A stretch of DNA of 64,000 bases. It comes from RGIG5057 sp964371585 (GTDB lineage Bacteria; Bacillota; Clostridia; TANB77; CAG-465). Below are positions 45,021 through 55,818 of the stretch, piece after piece. Position numbers and translations under genes: made by a program. Under the pieces are notes generated by a model, which saw only the letters and a program-made list of their open reading frames with translations, had not been told where the DNA came from and searched no databases. The stretch spans positions 62,001-126,000 of the forward strand of contig CAYJMD010000003.1 of NCBI GenBank assembly GCA_964371585.1, given 5' to 3'. The stretch's first letter is position 1; every line of letters begins with the position of its first letter.

Positions 45021-45896
45021 TTATTCAATAATAAATCTTTTTAATTTATTATCTTCTATTTTACCAAGCCCTCTATATTGTTTATTTTCATAAACTCTAA
45101 CAATATTACTTCTACTTTCAATATCTAGTAATATTCCATTTTCAAATTTTACATACTCTAATTCATTTAAATATACTGCTTTAGAATCTATAAAATATTG
45201 TTCTATAGGTATAATTTGTTCAGTCATATGATTTAAATCAAGCTTTAAAAAATCATATAATTTTTCTGACTTTTCTATATTTGTACTACCTGAACTAAGT
45301 CTACAAAGTTCACTCATTGTAGCATGACTTCCAATTTTTTCACCTATATCATTAACTAAAGATCTTATGTATGTACCTTTAGAACAATGAACTGTAAAAG
45401 AAACTATTTTTGTTTCTAAATCAACTTTAATATCATATATATCATATATTTCAATTTCCCTTGCTGAAAGTGTAAGTTCTTTACCTTCTCTTGCATATTC
45501 ATATGCTCTTTTACCATCAACTCGTATTGCACTATGTATTGGTGGTACCTGCTTTTGTTTACCTATAAATCTTTTTATTCTTTCTCTTATATACACTTCA
45601 TCATGTATAACTGGAGATGCAGTTAAAATATTTCCTGTTATATCATAAGTATCTGTTTTAACACCAAGTAACATTTTTACTGCATACTTTTTATCATTAT
45701 TTGTTAATACTTCTGATAATTTTGTACCATTACCAATAAGTACATTCATAACCCCTGTAGCCATTGGATCAAGTGTACCACTATGTCCAATTTTTGTTTT
45801 TCTTAAAACTTTTCTAAGTAGATCTATTACATCATGTGAAGTAATTCCTGATGGTTTATTAATAGGAAGTATCCCTGATGGTATATTTATGTTCAT
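45021..45896 (-). CDS. truB: tRNA pseudouridine-55 synthase
   Basis: Makes pseudouridine 55 in the T loop of tRNAs. 291 residues: the N-terminal GILPINKPSGITSHDV, the catalytic aspartate in HSGTLDPMATGV, KGTYIRSLVNDIG. The ATG follows GAAGGTGA. It is 16 nt behind nrnA, a pairing often seen in Bacillota near rbfA and ribF. Confidence 0.97.
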   Translation of the reverse strand: MNINIPSGILPINKPSGITSHDVIDLLRKVLRKTKIGHSGTLDPMATGVMNVLIGNGTKLSEVLTNNDKKYAVKMLLGVKTDTYDITGNILTASPVIHDEVYIRERIKRFIGKQKQVPPIHSAIRVDGKRAYEYAREGKELTLSAREIEIYDIYDIKVDLETKIVSFTVHCSKGTYIRSLVNDIGEKIGSHATMSELCRLSSGSTNIEKSEKLYDFLKLDLNHMTEQIIPIEQYFIDSKAVYLNELEYVKFENGILLDIESRSNIVRVYENKQYRGLGKIEDNKLKRFIIE

Positions 45897-45912
45897 TATT
45901 GTTCACCTTCTC

Positions 45913-46881
45913 TTATTTTTCTAAACTTTTAATCATTTTATCTATTTGCATAAATAGTTCTCTTTTGTTTGTTTCATAATCTTTATCTAAATCCATTGTA
46001 TATCCAGCAGCTCTTTTATGACCACCACCACCGAAATATATAGCTATTGTTGATAAATCAATTTCTTCATTTGATCTTAAACTTACTTTAAATTTACCTT
46101 TAGAGTTTTCTCTAACATAAACTGCAATTTTTGTTCCTTCTATCTTTCTTAAATAGTTTGACATTCCTTCTGCATCTTCATCATCAATTGAATTTTCTTT
46201 CATAAATGAATATGGAACAAATGAATATCTAACTCCTCCATCATGATAGACCTCCATACTATCAACAGTTTTAGCAATAAGTCTTAACTTTGATTCTCTC
46301 ATAGTATCATTTAGTTTTCTACATATATATGAGAAATCTATTCCAGTATCAATGAGGTTTGCAGCTATCTCCATAGTTCTTTTTGTTGTAGAAGAATAAT
46401 TAAAACTTCCTGTATCAGTAACTATTCCAGAATATAGGTATGTAGCAATATCTTTATCTATATTAATATTGGAGTCAGTTAAAAATTCATATACTATTTG
46501 ACATGTAGCTGGTGCTTTAGTATCAACTATATCAAATGGACCTACCTGAAAATTTGAAATATGATGATCTATTCTTATGATTTGTTTTACTCTTTTTAAT
46601 TCTTCTTCAGATATAATTGTTCTTGAAACATCTGAAGAATCAACTATAATTAGTAAATCAATTTCTTCATCAATTGAAGTTTTAGCTTCATCCATATGCT
46701 CAAAAAAATCAAAAATATATGAATGACTAGACATAATAACATTTACATCTTTACCTATTTTTTTAAGAGCTAAGTATAACCCAAAACTTGATCCTATAGA
46801 GTCTCCATCTGGATTAACATGCCCTGCAATATATATCTTATTTGCTTTTCTCATTTCATTTAAAGTGTTAGTATATTTCAT
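45913..46881 (-). CDS. nrnA: Bifunctional oligoribonuclease/pAp phosphatase
   Basis: DHH/DHHA1 phosphoesterase of 322 residues that degrades short RNA oligonucleotides and 3'-phosphoadenosine 5'-phosphate. Motifs: GHVNPDGDSIGS, VDSSDVSR, RIDHHISN, and the DHHA1 GGGGHKRAAGY near the C-terminus. First gene of a transcript that continues with truB and perhaps with the pilin-like genes. Confidence 0.95.
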   Translation of the reverse strand: MKYTNTLNEMRKANKIYIAGHVNPDGDSIGSSFGLYLALKKIGKDVNVIMSSHSYIFDFFEHMDEAKTSIDEEIDLLIIVDSSDVSRTIISEEELKRVKQIIRIDHHISNFQVGPFDIVDTKAPATCQIVYEFLTDSNINIDKDIATYLYSGIVTDTGSFNYSSTTKRTMEIAANLIDTGIDFSYICRKLNDTMRESKLRLIAKTVDSMEVYHDGGVRYSFVPYSFMKENSIDDEDAEGMSNYLRKIEGTKIAVYVRENSKGKFKVSLRSNEEIDLSTIAIYFGGGGHKRAAGYTMDLDKDYETNKRELFMQIDKMIKSLEK

Positions 46882-46920
46882 AGTAATTCTCCTTTTATTA
46901 AATTCTTTTTTATAGCTTTA

Positions 46921-46949
46921 ATTATATCATTAAATGGTTTTTTTTACAA
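46921..46949 (-). promoter_or_regulatory. Promoter of nrnA-truB
   Basis: TTGTAA (46949-46944), 17-bp spacer ending in TGA, TATAAT (46926-46921). Confidence 0.75.
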
Positions 46950-47028
46950 CATAACTCTTAAAATTAGCTATTTTTAATGTATATATTTAATATTATTATT
47001 TTTATTTAAATATATATACCGCCAACTA

Positions 47029-47057
47029 TTGAATTATGTTAACTTTTATGGTATAAT
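47029..47057 (+). promoter_or_regulatory. Promoter of the gene at 47166
   Basis: TTGAAT (47029-47034), 17-bp spacer ending in TGG, TATAAT (47052-47057). The leader of about 100 nt contains an AGGAGG (about 47102-47108) with no start codon behind it. Confidence 0.78.
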
Positions 47058-47165
47058 ATTCACATCGAATAATATATATCTTATAAAATTTTAGAAGAGA
47101 AAAGGAGGATAATTTAATTTTAAATTATTAATCTTAAATAAATAACAAAACAAAGGAGAATTACT

Positions 47166-48176
47166 ATGAAACAGCCAACATTACTTTTAAACCTATCAGG
47201 AGAATTACTAGAAAGTGATTCTTATGAAAACATTGAATCCTTATATAAGGAACTTAAGGATGATCCAGATTCAACCCAAGTATTAGATGAGTACTTTAAA
47301 AACTATGATCTTAATACAAAATTAAAAGAACTTATTGTTCAAACGGAATTTGCAAAAAATCCTCTTGGATTCTTTATGCTCAAAGTATTACTTTTTGCTT
47401 GCACAAGGCTTTCCAAAGAAAAAATTCTAGAATTTTTATGTACCTTAGAGTTACTTAAAAAATCTGACACACACGAAGAATCATTTCATAAGCTTTACAA
47501 TATCTCATTCCTTAGAAGCAATATTATAGTTATGTTAAAATCAACAATCGTTGATCATTATAACAAAATTAATAACAAAGTTTTATCGGCAGATAAATCT
47601 CTCGTTCCTAAAGAATTTGAAAATTTAACGTATACTTACCTATATCTTAGACATGTATTTTATTTATATGTTAAAGATTTAACAGCTGAACAGCAAAAAG
47701 AAAAACTTCCTAGAGTTTTAAGTTTAATTAGCAATGAAGAAGCAAAAACAGATCCTATTCTTAGACTTCCATTTTCTGCACTTAACGAAATTAAAGTCGA
47801 AAATCGTCATCTTAAAAACTTTCTTAAAAACTACTATTCTGACTTGCATTTAATATTAGAAGATATTATCGGAAAATATCCTGATATTAAGGAAAATGTT
47901 TCTGAAATAGAAACTTTTGAGGAAACAGATGTTACTGATGAACAAAATACTACAAATAAAGAAACTAATATAACAAACACAATTACAAACGTTATTAACG
48001 AAACTTACAATTCATCTAATGTAACAATTCCACTTGCAAAACTAATTGAAAACAGAGCTGAAATTTCTATGCTTTTTTCTGCTATTGATAGCTTAGGACT
48101 TGATTATACTACTATAATCAATAAGAAATCGCAGATTGAAGCTGCATTTGCTGACTTTGATAAAATATCAATTTAA
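47166..48176 (+). CDS. Helical protein of unknown function
   Basis: 336 residues, soluble, largely helical, not recognised. Residues 1-250 are helices with few charged clusters (for example FMLKVLLFACTRLSKEKILEFLCTLELL). A polar linker rich in Asn and Thr (about 250-285) connects to a final helical part (IENRAEISMLFSAIDSLG). No signal peptide, membrane helix or catalytic motif. Isolated on the plus strand between nrnA and secY with its own promoter, an AGGAG site before the ATG and a strong terminator. Confidence 0.75.
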   Translation: MKQPTLLLNLSGELLESDSYENIESLYKELKDDPDSTQVLDEYFKNYDLNTKLKELIVQTEFAKNPLGFFMLKVLLFACTRLSKEKILEFLCTLELLKKSDTHEESFHKLYNISFLRSNIIVMLKSTIVDHYNKINNKVLSADKSLVPKEFENLTYTYLYLRHVFYLYVKDLTAEQQKEKLPRVLSLISNEEAKTDPILRLPFSALNEIKVENRHLKNFLKNYYSDLHLILEDIIGKYPDIKENVSEIETFEETDVTDEQNTTNKETNITNTITNVINETYNSSNVTIPLAKLIENRAEISMLFSAIDSLGLDYTTIINKKSQIEAAFADFDKISI

Positions 48177-48179
48177 GCC

Positions 48180-48210
48180 AAGACACCCTATATTTTGGGT
48201 GTCTTTTTTT
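48180..48210 (+). terminator. Terminator of the gene at 47166
   Basis: AAGACACCC (48180-48188) pairs with GGGTGTCTT (48197-48205), followed by a T run. Confidence 0.9.
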
Positions 48211-48266
48211 TAATTAAATTATTATATACTTGTATATTTTTTAAGAATTTCTGAATAATAATAAAA

Positions 48267-48302
48267 AAATATACCTAAAATATTGCTATTTTAAGTATAT
48301 TT
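48267..48302 (-). terminator. Terminator of the S10-spc operon after secY
   Basis: A 16-bp stem with one C-A mismatch (48267-48282 with 48287-48302), followed on the minus strand by TTTTTTTATTATT. It ends the operon at secY, separating it from adk. Confidence 0.85.
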
Positions 48303-48340
48303 ATATATTCATCTAATTAATTACTATTTAAAAAATATTA

Positions 48341-49648
48341 TTAATCTAAGAATCCTTTATAGTGTCTGCTTACCATTTGAGTTTGTAAGTTTTTAAGTAT
48401 CTCTAAAGATACACTTACTATGATAAGTACAGAAGTACCACCAAAACTTATAGATATAGGGATAAATCCTTGCATAATTACAGGAAGTACTGCTATTACA
48501 CTTAAGAATACCGCACCTACTGCAGTGATTGATTTAAGTACCATATTTATATAGTCTGATGTATTTTTACCTGCTCTTACGCCTGGTATAAATCCACCAT
48601 TTTTCTTTAAACTATTAGCAATTTCAACTGGATTTACTATAAACATTGTATAAATGAAAGTAAATAGTATGATAAGTGCCATATAGATTACTGCATAAAT
48701 TACTAAGTAGTACCATTCAGATGCAGATGTTATTGAAAATATATCATATATAACTTTTACAAATCCTGTTGGATTGCTTCCAGTTGTTAAATCTATTAAT
48801 GTTGCTGGAAACATCATAAATGACATTGCAAATATAATTGGCATTACACCTGCCATAGCAACTTTAATAGGGATATGAGTATTTTGTCCACCATACATTT
48901 TTCTGCCTACTACTCTTTTTGCGTAGTTAACTGCTAATCTTCTTTCAGCTTGCTGCATGTATATTACACCTGCTACAACAGCAATCATTGCTAATATTAA
49001 TAATACGATGATTATAACATTAGTAATTGATCCTTGTGCAAATGTAATAAGCTCTCCTGCTGCTCCTGGAATACCTGCTACTATACCTACAAAGATAAGT
49101 ACTGATATACCGTTACCTATTCCATATTCTGTTATTTTATCTCCAAGCCACATTAATATTGCTGTACCAGCTATTAAAGAACCAACAAATAGTATAGCTC
49201 CCATAACTGCTCCTGCTCCACTTTGTAACGGATATAATAAGAATTGTTTATAGTTTACATATAATGCAATACCTTGCACTAATGCAAATGCAACAGTTAA
49301 GTATTTAGTGTATCTTGCTAAAATCTTTTTACCAACTTCTCCTTCTTTAGCTAATCTTTCTAAAGATGGAACTACAACTTGTAATAAGTTTAGTATTATT
49401 GATGCTGTAATGTATGGTCCTATAGTCATGGCAAATATTGAAAGCCTACTAAACGCACCACCTGATATTAAGTTGATTGTACTTAATATTCCATTATCAG
49501 TACCAATTTGTCCCATTAGTAATTCTTTATCTAGACCAGGAACTGTTATAAACGTCCCTAATCTATATAATAGAATTATAAATATTGTAAATATTATTTT
49601 TTTTCTTAAATCTTTTACAGAAAATATATCTTTTAAGGTTTGTAGCAT
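48341..49648 (-). CDS. secY: Protein translocase subunit SecY
   Basis: Pore of the Sec translocon, 435 residues with ten membrane helices. Signatures: RLGTFITVPG, the plug region GGAFSRLSIFAMTIGPYITASI, GIGNGISVLIF, and the cytoplasmic loop QQAERRLAVNYAKRVVGRKMYGG. It is the last gene of the S10-spc operon, two bases after rplO. Confidence 0.98.
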   Translation of the reverse strand: MLQTLKDIFSVKDLRKKIIFTIFIILLYRLGTFITVPGLDKELLMGQIGTDNGILSTINLISGGAFSRLSIFAMTIGPYITASIILNLLQVVVPSLERLAKEGEVGKKILARYTKYLTVAFALVQGIALYVNYKQFLLYPLQSGAGAVMGAILFVGSLIAGTAILMWLGDKITEYGIGNGISVLIFVGIVAGIPGAAGELITFAQGSITNVIIIVLLILAMIAVVAGVIYMQQAERRLAVNYAKRVVGRKMYGGQNTHIPIKVAMAGVMPIIFAMSFMMFPATLIDLTTGSNPTGFVKVIYDIFSITSASEWYYLVIYAVIYMALIILFTFIYTMFIVNPVEIANSLKKNGGFIPGVRAGKNTSDYINMVLKSITAVGAVFLSVIAVLPVIMQGFIPISISFGGTSVLIIVSVSLEILKNLQTQMVSRHYKGFLD

Positions 49649-49649
49649 A

Positions 49650-50090
49650 CTACTTCACCTCAATTTTTCCGCCTGCTTTAACTATTTTTTCTTCAGCAGT
49701 CTTTGAGAATTTAGATGCAACAACTGTAAGTTTTTTAGTAAGTTCACCTGTACCTAAAACTTTTAGTCCATCTAAAGTTTTTCTTATTGTTCTATCAGCT
49801 AGTAACATTTCTACATTAACTGTAGTTCCGTCTTCATATTTTTCTAAATCTGAAACATTGATTGTTACATATTCAGTAGCAAAATGGTTGTTAAATCCTC
49901 TTTTAGGGATTCTTCTGTATAAAGGTGTTTGTCCACCTTCAAATCCTCTTCTGATTGAACCACCTGATCTTGCTTTTTGACCTTTATGTCCTTTTCCAGC
50001 TGTTTTTCCAAGTCCACTACCTGTTCCTCTGCCTACTCTTTTTCTTGTAGTAGTAGCTCCATATGCTGGTCCTAATTCATGCATTTCCAT
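49650..50090 (-). CDS. rplO: Ribosomal protein L15
   Basis: 146 residues: [40 protein letters not shown] core, then [17 protein letters not shown]. In the usual operon rpmD (L30) would precede it; here only 48 bp of noncoding sequence separates it from rpsE. Confidence 0.98.
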   Translation of the reverse strand: MEMHELGPAYGATTTRKRVGRGTGSGLGKTAGKGHKGQKARSGGSIRRGFEGGQTPLYRRIPKRGFNNHFATEYVTINVSDLEKYEDGTTVNVEMLLADRTIRKTLDGLKVLGTGELTKKLTVVASKFSKTAEEKIVKAGGKIEVK

Positions 50091-50138
50091 TTTAAAGTTC
50101 CTCCTCTCTACAAAATAATATATAAGTAAGTTAATTTA

Positions 50139-50630
50139 TTAGTTTAATATTTCGCTTACTGTTTTTCCTCTTAAACGAGCAACTTCTTCAGGATTTCTCA
50201 TAGCTTTAAGACCTTTTATTGTAGCATAAACTACGTTTCTTGAATTACGAGAACCTAAAGTTTTAGCTGTAACATTTTTAACACCTGCAAGTTCAAGTAC
50301 AGGTCTAACAGCTCCACCAGCAATTACACCAGTACCAGCTTTAGCTGGTTTTAATATAACTTTTGATGAACCAAAATTTACAGTATATTCGTGAGGAAGT
50401 GTTCCGTCAACTAAAGATATTTTAACCATATTCTTTTTAGCTTCTTCTGTAGCTTTTCTTATTGCATCTGGAACTTCAGCAGCTTTACCAGTACCAACAC
50501 CGATAGATCCGTTTTCATCACCAACAACAACAAGTACGCTAAATCTAAACGTTCTACCACCTTTAACAACTTTAGCTACGCGGGCTACGTTTACAACTTT
50601 TTCTTTTAATTCGCTTTTAACTTCTGCCAT
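50139..50630 (-). CDS. rpsE: Ribosomal protein S5
   Basis: 163 residues. The double-stranded RNA-binding part has [22 protein letters not shown] and the second domain has [19 protein letters not shown]. Normal size; AGGAGG before the ATG. Confidence 0.98.
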   Translation of the reverse strand: MAEVKSELKEKVVNVARVAKVVKGGRTFRFSVLVVVGDENGSIGVGTGKAAEVPDAIRKATEEAKKNMVKISLVDGTLPHEYTVNFGSSKVILKPAKAGTGVIAGGAVRPVLELAGVKNVTAKTLGSRNSRNVVYATIKGLKAMRNPEEVARLRGKTVSEILN

Positions 50631-50651
50631 TTTAGTATCTCCTCCTTTTAC

Positions 50652-51011
50652 TTAAAATTCTAATCCTGCTTCTCTTGCAGCTTCTGCTACAGCTTTTACT
50701 TTACCATGATATACATAACCGTTTCTATCAAATACTACAGTTTTTATATCTTTTTCAAGTAATCTCTTAGCTATTAGCGTTCCAACTTCTTTTGCAGCTT
50801 CTACATTAGAAGCTTTTATTTTAACTTCTTTGTCAAGTGTAGATGCTTGAGCAATTGTTACATTTGCACTATCATCTATAACTTGTACACTAATATTATT
50901 TAAGCTTCTATACACAGAAAGTCTTGGTCTTAAAGCAGTTCCTGCTATTTTAGCTCTAACTCTTTTTTGTCTAACACTTCTTGATTTAGCTCTATTAGTT
51001 TTATTTATCAT
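50652..51011 (-). CDS. rplR: Ribosomal protein L18
   Basis: 119 residues, 5S rRNA-binding. The basic N-terminus and [20 protein letters not shown], then [28 protein letters not shown] at the end are typical. Confidence 0.97.
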   Translation of the reverse strand: MINKTNRAKSRSVRQKRVRAKIAGTALRPRLSVYRSLNNISVQVIDDSANVTIAQASTLDKEVKIKASNVEAAKEVGTLIAKRLLEKDIKTVVFDRNGYVYHGKVKAVAEAAREAGLEF

Positions 51012-51038
51012 AACTAATTAATCCTCCTTTTTTAAAGA

Positions 51039-51575
51039 TTATTTTTTACCGCCGGCTTTTCCTTCTTTTCTGATTATTCTTTCGTCAGCGTATTTTATAC
51101 CTTTACCTTTATATGGTTCTGGTAATCTTTTTTCTCTTATTTCTGCAGCCATTTGACCTACTTTTTGTTTATCTATTCCTGATACAATAATTGTATTTTG
51201 ATTTGGAACCTCTAATTTTATTTCAGAAGTTTCAACAAATTCTACTGGATGTGAATATCCTAAAGTAAGGACTAATTTATTACCTTGTTTTGCTGCCTTA
51301 TATCCAACACCGTTTATTTCTAGTGTTTTAGTAAATCCTGTGCTTACACCTGTAACCATATTAGATATTAAAGTTCTAGTTAAACCATGTATATTTTTGT
51401 ATGCATCGCTTTGTCTAGTAACGATAATTTGGTTATTTTCTACTTTTATTTCCATAGAATTTAAGAAAGTGTCTGTTAAGCTCCCTTTTGGTCCTTTAAC
51501 AGTAACAGTTGTATTTTCAACTTTAACTTCTACACCAGCTGGCACGTTAATTGGATGTTTTCCTATTCTTGACAT
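51039..51575 (-). CDS. rplF: Ribosomal protein L6
   Basis: 178 residues, two similar domains. [17 protein letters not shown] at the start and [14 protein letters not shown] near the end are the family signatures. Confidence 0.98.
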   Translation of the reverse strand: MSRIGKHPINVPAGVEVKVENTTVTVKGPKGSLTDTFLNSMEIKVENNQIIVTRQSDAYKNIHGLTRTLISNMVTGVSTGFTKTLEINGVGYKAAKQGNKLVLTLGYSHPVEFVETSEIKLEVPNQNTIIVSGIDKQKVGQMAAEIREKRLPEPYKGKGIKYADERIIRKEGKAGGKK

Positions 51576-51621
51576 GTATTTTTCCTCCTTATCTTATTTA
51601 TATTATAATAAGTAACTATAC

Positions 51622-52017
51622 TTACCAAATATATGCAAGTACTTCTCCACCTAAGTTAGATTTTCTAGCATGTTTATCTGTCATTATCCCTTTAGATGTT
51701 GAAATAACTGCGATTCCAAGACCATTTAATACTCTTGGTAATTCTTCATTATTTGCGTATATTCTAAGACCTGGTTTACTAATTCTTTTTAGACCTTGTA
51801 AAACTCTTGTCTTATTTTCATATTTTAATGTAAGTCTTATAGATTGTTTCCCTGCTTCACCAACGATTTCTTGAGAAGCAACAAAACCTTCTTCAACTAA
51901 AATATTTGCTATTGCTTGTTTAACTTTTGAACAAGGAATATCAACTGTTAAATGTCTACCAGTATTTGCATTTCTTATTCTTGTAAGCATATCCGCAATT
52001 GGATCTGTTGTTATCAT
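51622..52017 (-). CDS. rpsH: Ribosomal protein S8
   Basis: 131 residues starting [18 protein letters not shown]; the frame is open further upstream, but AGGAGG lies just before the ATG at 52017. C-terminal [26 protein letters not shown] is typical. S8 is a known regulator of spc-operon translation in Escherichia coli; whether that holds here is unknown. Confidence 0.97.
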   Translation of the reverse strand: MITTDPIADMLTRIRNANTGRHLTVDIPCSKVKQAIANILVEEGFVASQEIVGEAGKQSIRLTLKYENKTRVLQGLKRISKPGLRIYANNEELPRVLNGLGIAVISTSKGIMTDKHARKSNLGGEVLAYIW

Positions 52018-52079
52018 TATTTTTCCTCCTTTTGTTATAAAAGTTTTTAATTTGTACAAAACAATTTAGATAGTATATC

Positions 52080-52265
52080 CTACCAGCTTGCTTTTTTAAC
52101 ACCTGGAATATTTCCTTCGTATGCTAATTTTCTAAAGCATAGACGACATACTCCAAATTTTCTTAAGTAAGCGTGTGGTCTTCCACATATTTTACATCTG
52201 TTGTAAAATCTTGTAGAAAATTTTGGCTCTCTTTGTTGTTTTGCAATCATAGATTTTTTTGCCAT
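52080..52265 (-). CDS. rpsZ: Ribosomal protein S14, type Z
   Basis: 61 residues with the zinc-binding CKIC and CRLC pairs of the short zinc form found in many Bacillota. It lies in the standard place between rplE and rpsH. Confidence 0.97.
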   Translation of the reverse strand: MAKKSMIAKQQREPKFSTRFYNRCKICGRPHAYLRKFGVCRLCFRKLAYEGNIPGVKKASW

Positions 52266-52281
52266 TATAAAGTCCCCCTAC

Positions 52282-52818
52282 CTATTTTTGAAATGGAAGG
52301 CCAAGCTTAGATAATAAAGCTTGTGCTTCTTTGTCAGTTTTAGCTGTTGTTACAAAGATTATATCCATTCCTCTTGTTTTATCGATTTTGTCATATTCTA
52401 TTTCAGGGAAAATAAGTTGTTCTTTTACTCCCATAGAATAATTTCCTCTACCATCAAAAGATTTAGGATTAACACCTTTAAAATCTCTGATACGAGGCAT
52501 TGCTACATTAAAGAATTTAGTAGCGAAATCATACATTTTGTCACTTCTTAAAGTAACTTTACATCCGATATCCATACCTTCTCTTAATTTAAATGCTGCA
52601 ATTGATATTTTAGCTTTAGTTGTAACTGGTTTTTGTCCAGTTATTTTTGTTAAATCATTTATTGCATTTATTAATGCTTTAGAATTGTCTTTAACATCAT
52701 CAACACCCATGTTTATAACAATTTTATCAAGTTTTGGTACTTGCATAACTGAAGAATAGTTAAATTCTTTCATCATAGCAGGTACAACTTCATTTTTGTA
52801 TATCTCTTTAAGGTTCAT
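52282..52818 (-). CDS. rplE: Ribosomal protein L5
   Basis: 178 residues, 5S rRNA-binding. [18 protein letters not shown] start, [22 protein letters not shown]-like [24 protein letters not shown]. Normal length. Confidence 0.98.
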   Translation of the reverse strand: MNLKEIYKNEVVPAMMKEFNYSSVMQVPKLDKIVINMGVDDVKDNSKALINAINDLTKITGQKPVTTKAKISIAAFKLREGMDIGCKVTLRSDKMYDFATKFFNVAMPRIRDFKGVNPKSFDGRGNYSMGVKEQLIFPEIEYDKIDKTRGMDIIFVTTAKTDKEAQALLSKLGLPFQK

Positions 52819-52833
52819 TTAGTATTTCCCTCC

Positions 52834-53151
52834 TTACTTAATCTCATTACATTTTTTACAGAATCTAGATTTAGATCCGTCTTTTTCTACTTTAATACCA
52901 AGTTTAACACCTTTACCGCATTTTTCGCAGAAGTAACTTACTTTAGAAGCGTTAAATGGTTTTTCTCTTTTAACAATTCCAGCTTCCTGTCCTTGTTTTC
53001 TAGCTTTAGAGTGCATAGTTCTAACATTTACACCTTCAACTACTATTTTATTTTCTTTAGGCATAACAGCAAGTATTTTTGCTTTTTTACCTTTTTCACT
53101 ACCAGTGTTAACGATAATCATATCATCTTTTTTTAATTTCATTTTCATCAT
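52834..53151 (-). CDS. rplX: Ribosomal protein L24, with four cysteines
   Basis: 105 residues. KOW domain KLKKDDMIIVNTGSEKGKKAKIL and the EGVNVRTMHSKARKQG loop. CEKC and CKKC in the C-terminal third form a zinc-binding set, as seen in several bacterial L24 proteins. GGGGGTG lies eight bases before the ATG. Confidence 0.96.
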   Translation of the reverse strand: MMKMKLKKDDMIIVNTGSEKGKKAKILAVMPKENKIVVEGVNVRTMHSKARKQGQEAGIVKREKPFNASKVSYFCEKCGKGVKLGIKVEKDGSKSRFCKKCNEIK

Positions 53152-53170
53152 TTAAAATTCACCCCCAAAA

Positions 53171-53539
53171 TTAAAGTACTTCTGGAGCTAGAGATATAAT
53201 TTTCATGTAATCTTTATCTCTTAGTTCTCTTGCTACTGGTCCAAAGATACGAGTACCTTTTGGTGTATTATCATCTTTAATAATAACAGCTGCATTTTCG
53301 TCGAAACGAATATACGAACCATCATCACGATTTAATCCTTTTTTAGTTCTTACTATAACGGCTTTAACAACTTCACCTTTTTTTACAGTTCCACCTGGAG
53401 CTGCTTTTTTAACAGAAGCAACGATAACGTCACCTATGTTTCCGAATTTTCTATGGTGTCCACCCATAACTCTTATGCACATAATTTCTTTTGCACCAGT
53501 GTTATCAGCGATTTTTAATAATGATTGTTGTTGTATCAT
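53171..53539 (-). CDS. rplN: Ribosomal protein L14
   Basis: 122 residues: [27 protein letters not shown] at the start and [27 protein letters not shown] at the end. Highly conserved, normal size. Confidence 0.98.
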   Translation of the reverse strand: MIQQQSLLKIADNTGAKEIMCIRVMGGHHRKFGNIGDVIVASVKKAAPGGTVKKGEVVKAVIVRTKKGLNRDDGSYIRFDENAAVIIKDDNTPKGTRIFGPVARELRDKDYMKIISLAPEVL

Positions 53540-53565
53540 AGCTAGTACCTCCCTTCATCAATTTA

Positions 53566-53820
53566 CTATTTAACTTTTTCTACAATTCTCACTAATCTGT
53601 ATCTTTTATCTTTACTTAGTGGTCTTGTTTCCATAACTTCAACAGTGTCTCCAATGTCACAAGTATTTGTTTCGTCATGAGCTTTAACTTTTAACGTTTT
53701 ATTAACGATTTTTCCATAAAGCGCATCTTTTATTTTAGTATCGATTTTAACAACAATAGTTTTATCCATTTTGTTACTAACTACTTTACCGATTTTTACT
53801 TTACGAGCATTTCTTTCCAC
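53566..53820 (-). CDS. rpsQ: Ribosomal protein S17
   Basis: 84 residues. [19 protein letters not shown] and [23 protein letters not shown] are typical. It starts with GTG, behind AGGAGGGGAC. Confidence 0.97.
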   Translation of the reverse strand: MERNARKVKIGKVVSNKMDKTIVVKIDTKIKDALYGKIVNKTLKVKAHDETNTCDIGDTVEVMETRPLSKDKRYRLVRIVEKVK

Positions 53821-53836
53821 TTAGGTCCCCTCCTTA

Positions 53837-54040
53837 TTACTTAGAAGCTTTAAGCGCGCTCATTTGAGTGCTTGCTCTAGCTATATTTTTTTTAATTTCA
53901 GTAATTTTTTTTGGGTTATCAAGTCCGTTTGTTGCTACTGCAAATCTAGCTTTAAAAAGTTCTTTTTTAAGTTCGCTAATTTCTTTTGCAAGATCAGCTT
54001 CATTCATTTTAACGTATTCATTCATTTTACTAGTTTTCAT
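53837..54040 (-). CDS. rpmC: Ribosomal protein L29
   Basis: 67-residue two-helix protein at the exit tunnel: [17 protein letters not shown] and [11 protein letters not shown]. It overlaps the end of rplP by 11 bp, so translation is coupled. Confidence 0.96.
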   Translation of the reverse strand: MKTSKMNEYVKMNEADLAKEISELKKELFKARFAVATNGLDNPKKITEIKKNIARASTQMSALKASK

Positions 54041-54470
54041 CTTGAGCTCCCCCTTCTTCTAATTTTTCACTTTTTACTATTTTACATCTTACTGGTAATT
54101 TGTGAGCAGCTTTTTTAAGTGCTTCTTTAGCTGTTTTTTCATCAAGACCAGCGATTTCAAATAATACTCTTCCAGGTTTTACTACTGCAACGAAGTATTC
54201 TGGATTACCTTTACCAGATCCCATACGAGTTTCTGCAGGTTTTTTAGTTATTGGTTTATCTGGGAATATTTTTATCCAAGTTTTACCAACTTTTTTTGTG
54301 TATCTAGAAAGAGTTACCCTTACAGATTCAATTTGGTTTGCTGTAATCCAACAAGCGTCTAAAGACTGTATTCCGTATTCTCCGTCTGTTACTCTAGTAC
54401 CTCTAAAAGCTTTACCTTTAGAAGACCCTTTTTGCATTTTTCTAAATTTTGTTCTTTTTGGTGATAACAT
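54030..54470 (-). CDS. rplP: Ribosomal protein L16
   Basis: 146 residues: [39 protein letters not shown]. Its start codon overlaps the rpsC stop by one base and its end overlaps rpmC. A C-terminal acidic tail ([12 protein letters not shown]) is slightly long. Confidence 0.98.
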   Translation of the reverse strand: MLSPKRTKFRKMQKGSSKGKAFRGTRVTDGEYGIQSLDACWITANQIESVRVTLSRYTKKVGKTWIKIFPDKPITKKPAETRMGSGKGNPEYFVAVVKPGRVLFEIAGLDEKTAKEALKKAAHKLPVRCKIVKSEKLEEGGAQDEN

Positions 54471-55117
54471 TAATTATTACCTCCTTTTTTATTTAGTACT
54501 TCTCCTTTGTAAATCCAAACTTTAACACCGATTTTACCAAATGTTGTATCTGCTTCTGCAAATCCATAATCGATATCAGCTCTTAATGTTTGAAGCGGGA
54601 TTGTACCTTCGCTATAATGTTCAGCTCTAGCAATTTCTGCTCCACCTAAACGTCCTGATACTTGAGTTTTTATACCTAAAGCACCAAGTTTCATAGCTTT
54701 ACCCATTGCTTGTTTCATAGCTTTTCTGAAAGATATTCTTCTTTCTAATTGAGCTGCTATGTTTTCAGCTACTAATGTTGCAGCTAAATCTGGTTGTTTA
54801 ACTTCAACTATATTTAAGTCAACTTGTTTGTTAACTAATTTTGCTACTTTTTTCTTAACTTCTTCGATAGCTGCTCCACCTTTACCGATAATCATACCTG
54901 GTTTAGCAGTATAAATATCTACTTTAACTTTATCATTTCTTCTAGATATTTCTAATTTATCTATACCTGAAGATTTTAGTAAGTCTTTTAAATATTTACG
55001 AATTTTATAATCTTCTACAAGGTTATTAGAGAATTCTTTTTTATCTGCATACCATGTTGAAGACCAATCTTTAATGATTCCTACTCTAAGTCCGTGTGGA
55101 CTAACTTTTTGTCCCAT
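54470..55117 (-). CDS. rpsC: Ribosomal protein S3
   Basis: 215 residues with the KH domain [19 protein letters not shown] and the C-terminal [30 protein letters not shown]. Part of the mRNA entry channel. Normal length. Confidence 0.98.
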   Translation of the reverse strand: MGQKVSPHGLRVGIIKDWSSTWYADKKEFSNNLVEDYKIRKYLKDLLKSSGIDKLEISRRNDKVKVDIYTAKPGMIIGKGGAAIEEVKKKVAKLVNKQVDLNIVEVKQPDLAATLVAENIAAQLERRISFRKAMKQAMGKAMKLGALGIKTQVSGRLGGAEIARAEHYSEGTIPLQTLRADIDYGFAEADTTFGKIGVKVWIYKGEVLNKKGGNN

Positions 55118-55135
55118 TTTTAAAGCGACCTCCTT

Positions 55136-55474
55136 TTATACTTCTTTTACTACTACTGTTATATTACTAGTTCTTTTTCTTATTTTATATGCTCTACCTT
55201 GAGCTCTAGGCATGATTCTTTTCATTGTAGGCCCTTGGTTTGCAAAAATTTCAGATATTACTAATTTAGATGCGTCCATACCGTGATTTGTAGTTGCGTT
55301 TGCTACTGCAGACTTAACTAATTTATAAACGATTGGAGCAGCAGCTTTATTAGTAAATTTTAATATTGCTAGTGCTTCAGTAGCGCTTTTTCCTCTAATT
55401 ATATCTATAACTATTTTTACTTTTCTTGCGCTTATTCTTGCACCTTTTAAAAATGCTTTTGCTTCTCTTTCCAC
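55136..55474 (-). CDS. rplV: Ribosomal protein L22
   Basis: 112 residues: [24 protein letters not shown], and the extended loop [25 protein letters not shown] that lines the exit tunnel. Confidence 0.98.
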   Translation of the reverse strand: MEREAKAFLKGARISARKVKIVIDIIRGKSATEALAILKFTNKAAAPIVYKLVKSAVANATTNHGMDASKLVISEIFANQGPTMKRIMPRAQGRAYKIRKRTSNITVVVKEV

Positions 55475-55504
55475 TGATAATTTCCTCCTTTTTTTAAAAG
55501 TTAA

Positions 55505-55783
55505 TTATTTAACTGAACTCTTTTTGTCTCCTGAATGACCTTTAAAAAGTCTTGTTGGAGCAAATTCTCCTAATTTATGACCTATCATTTCTTCTGATAC
55601 ATATACAGGAACGTGTTTTCTTCCATCATGTACAGCTATTGTATGACCAATCATTTGAGGATATATAGTTGAGCTTCTAGACCAAGTTTTTAAAGCAACT
55701 TTTTTATCTTCTTCGTTTAATTTAATTACTCTAGCTAAAAGTTTCTCGTCAACGTAAGGTCCTTTTTTAAGTGATCTTGACAT
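55505..55783 (-). CDS. rpsS: Ribosomal protein S19
   Basis: 92 residues: [56 protein letters not shown]. Normal. Confidence 0.98.
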   Translation of the reverse strand: MSRSLKKGPYVDEKLLARVIKLNEEDKKVALKTWSRSSTIYPQMIGHTIAVHDGRKHVPVYVSEEMIGHKLGEFAPTRLFKGHSGDKKSSVK

Positions 55784-55818
55784 TTAAATCCCTCCATATT
55801 TCTTCTATTTAAATCTAA

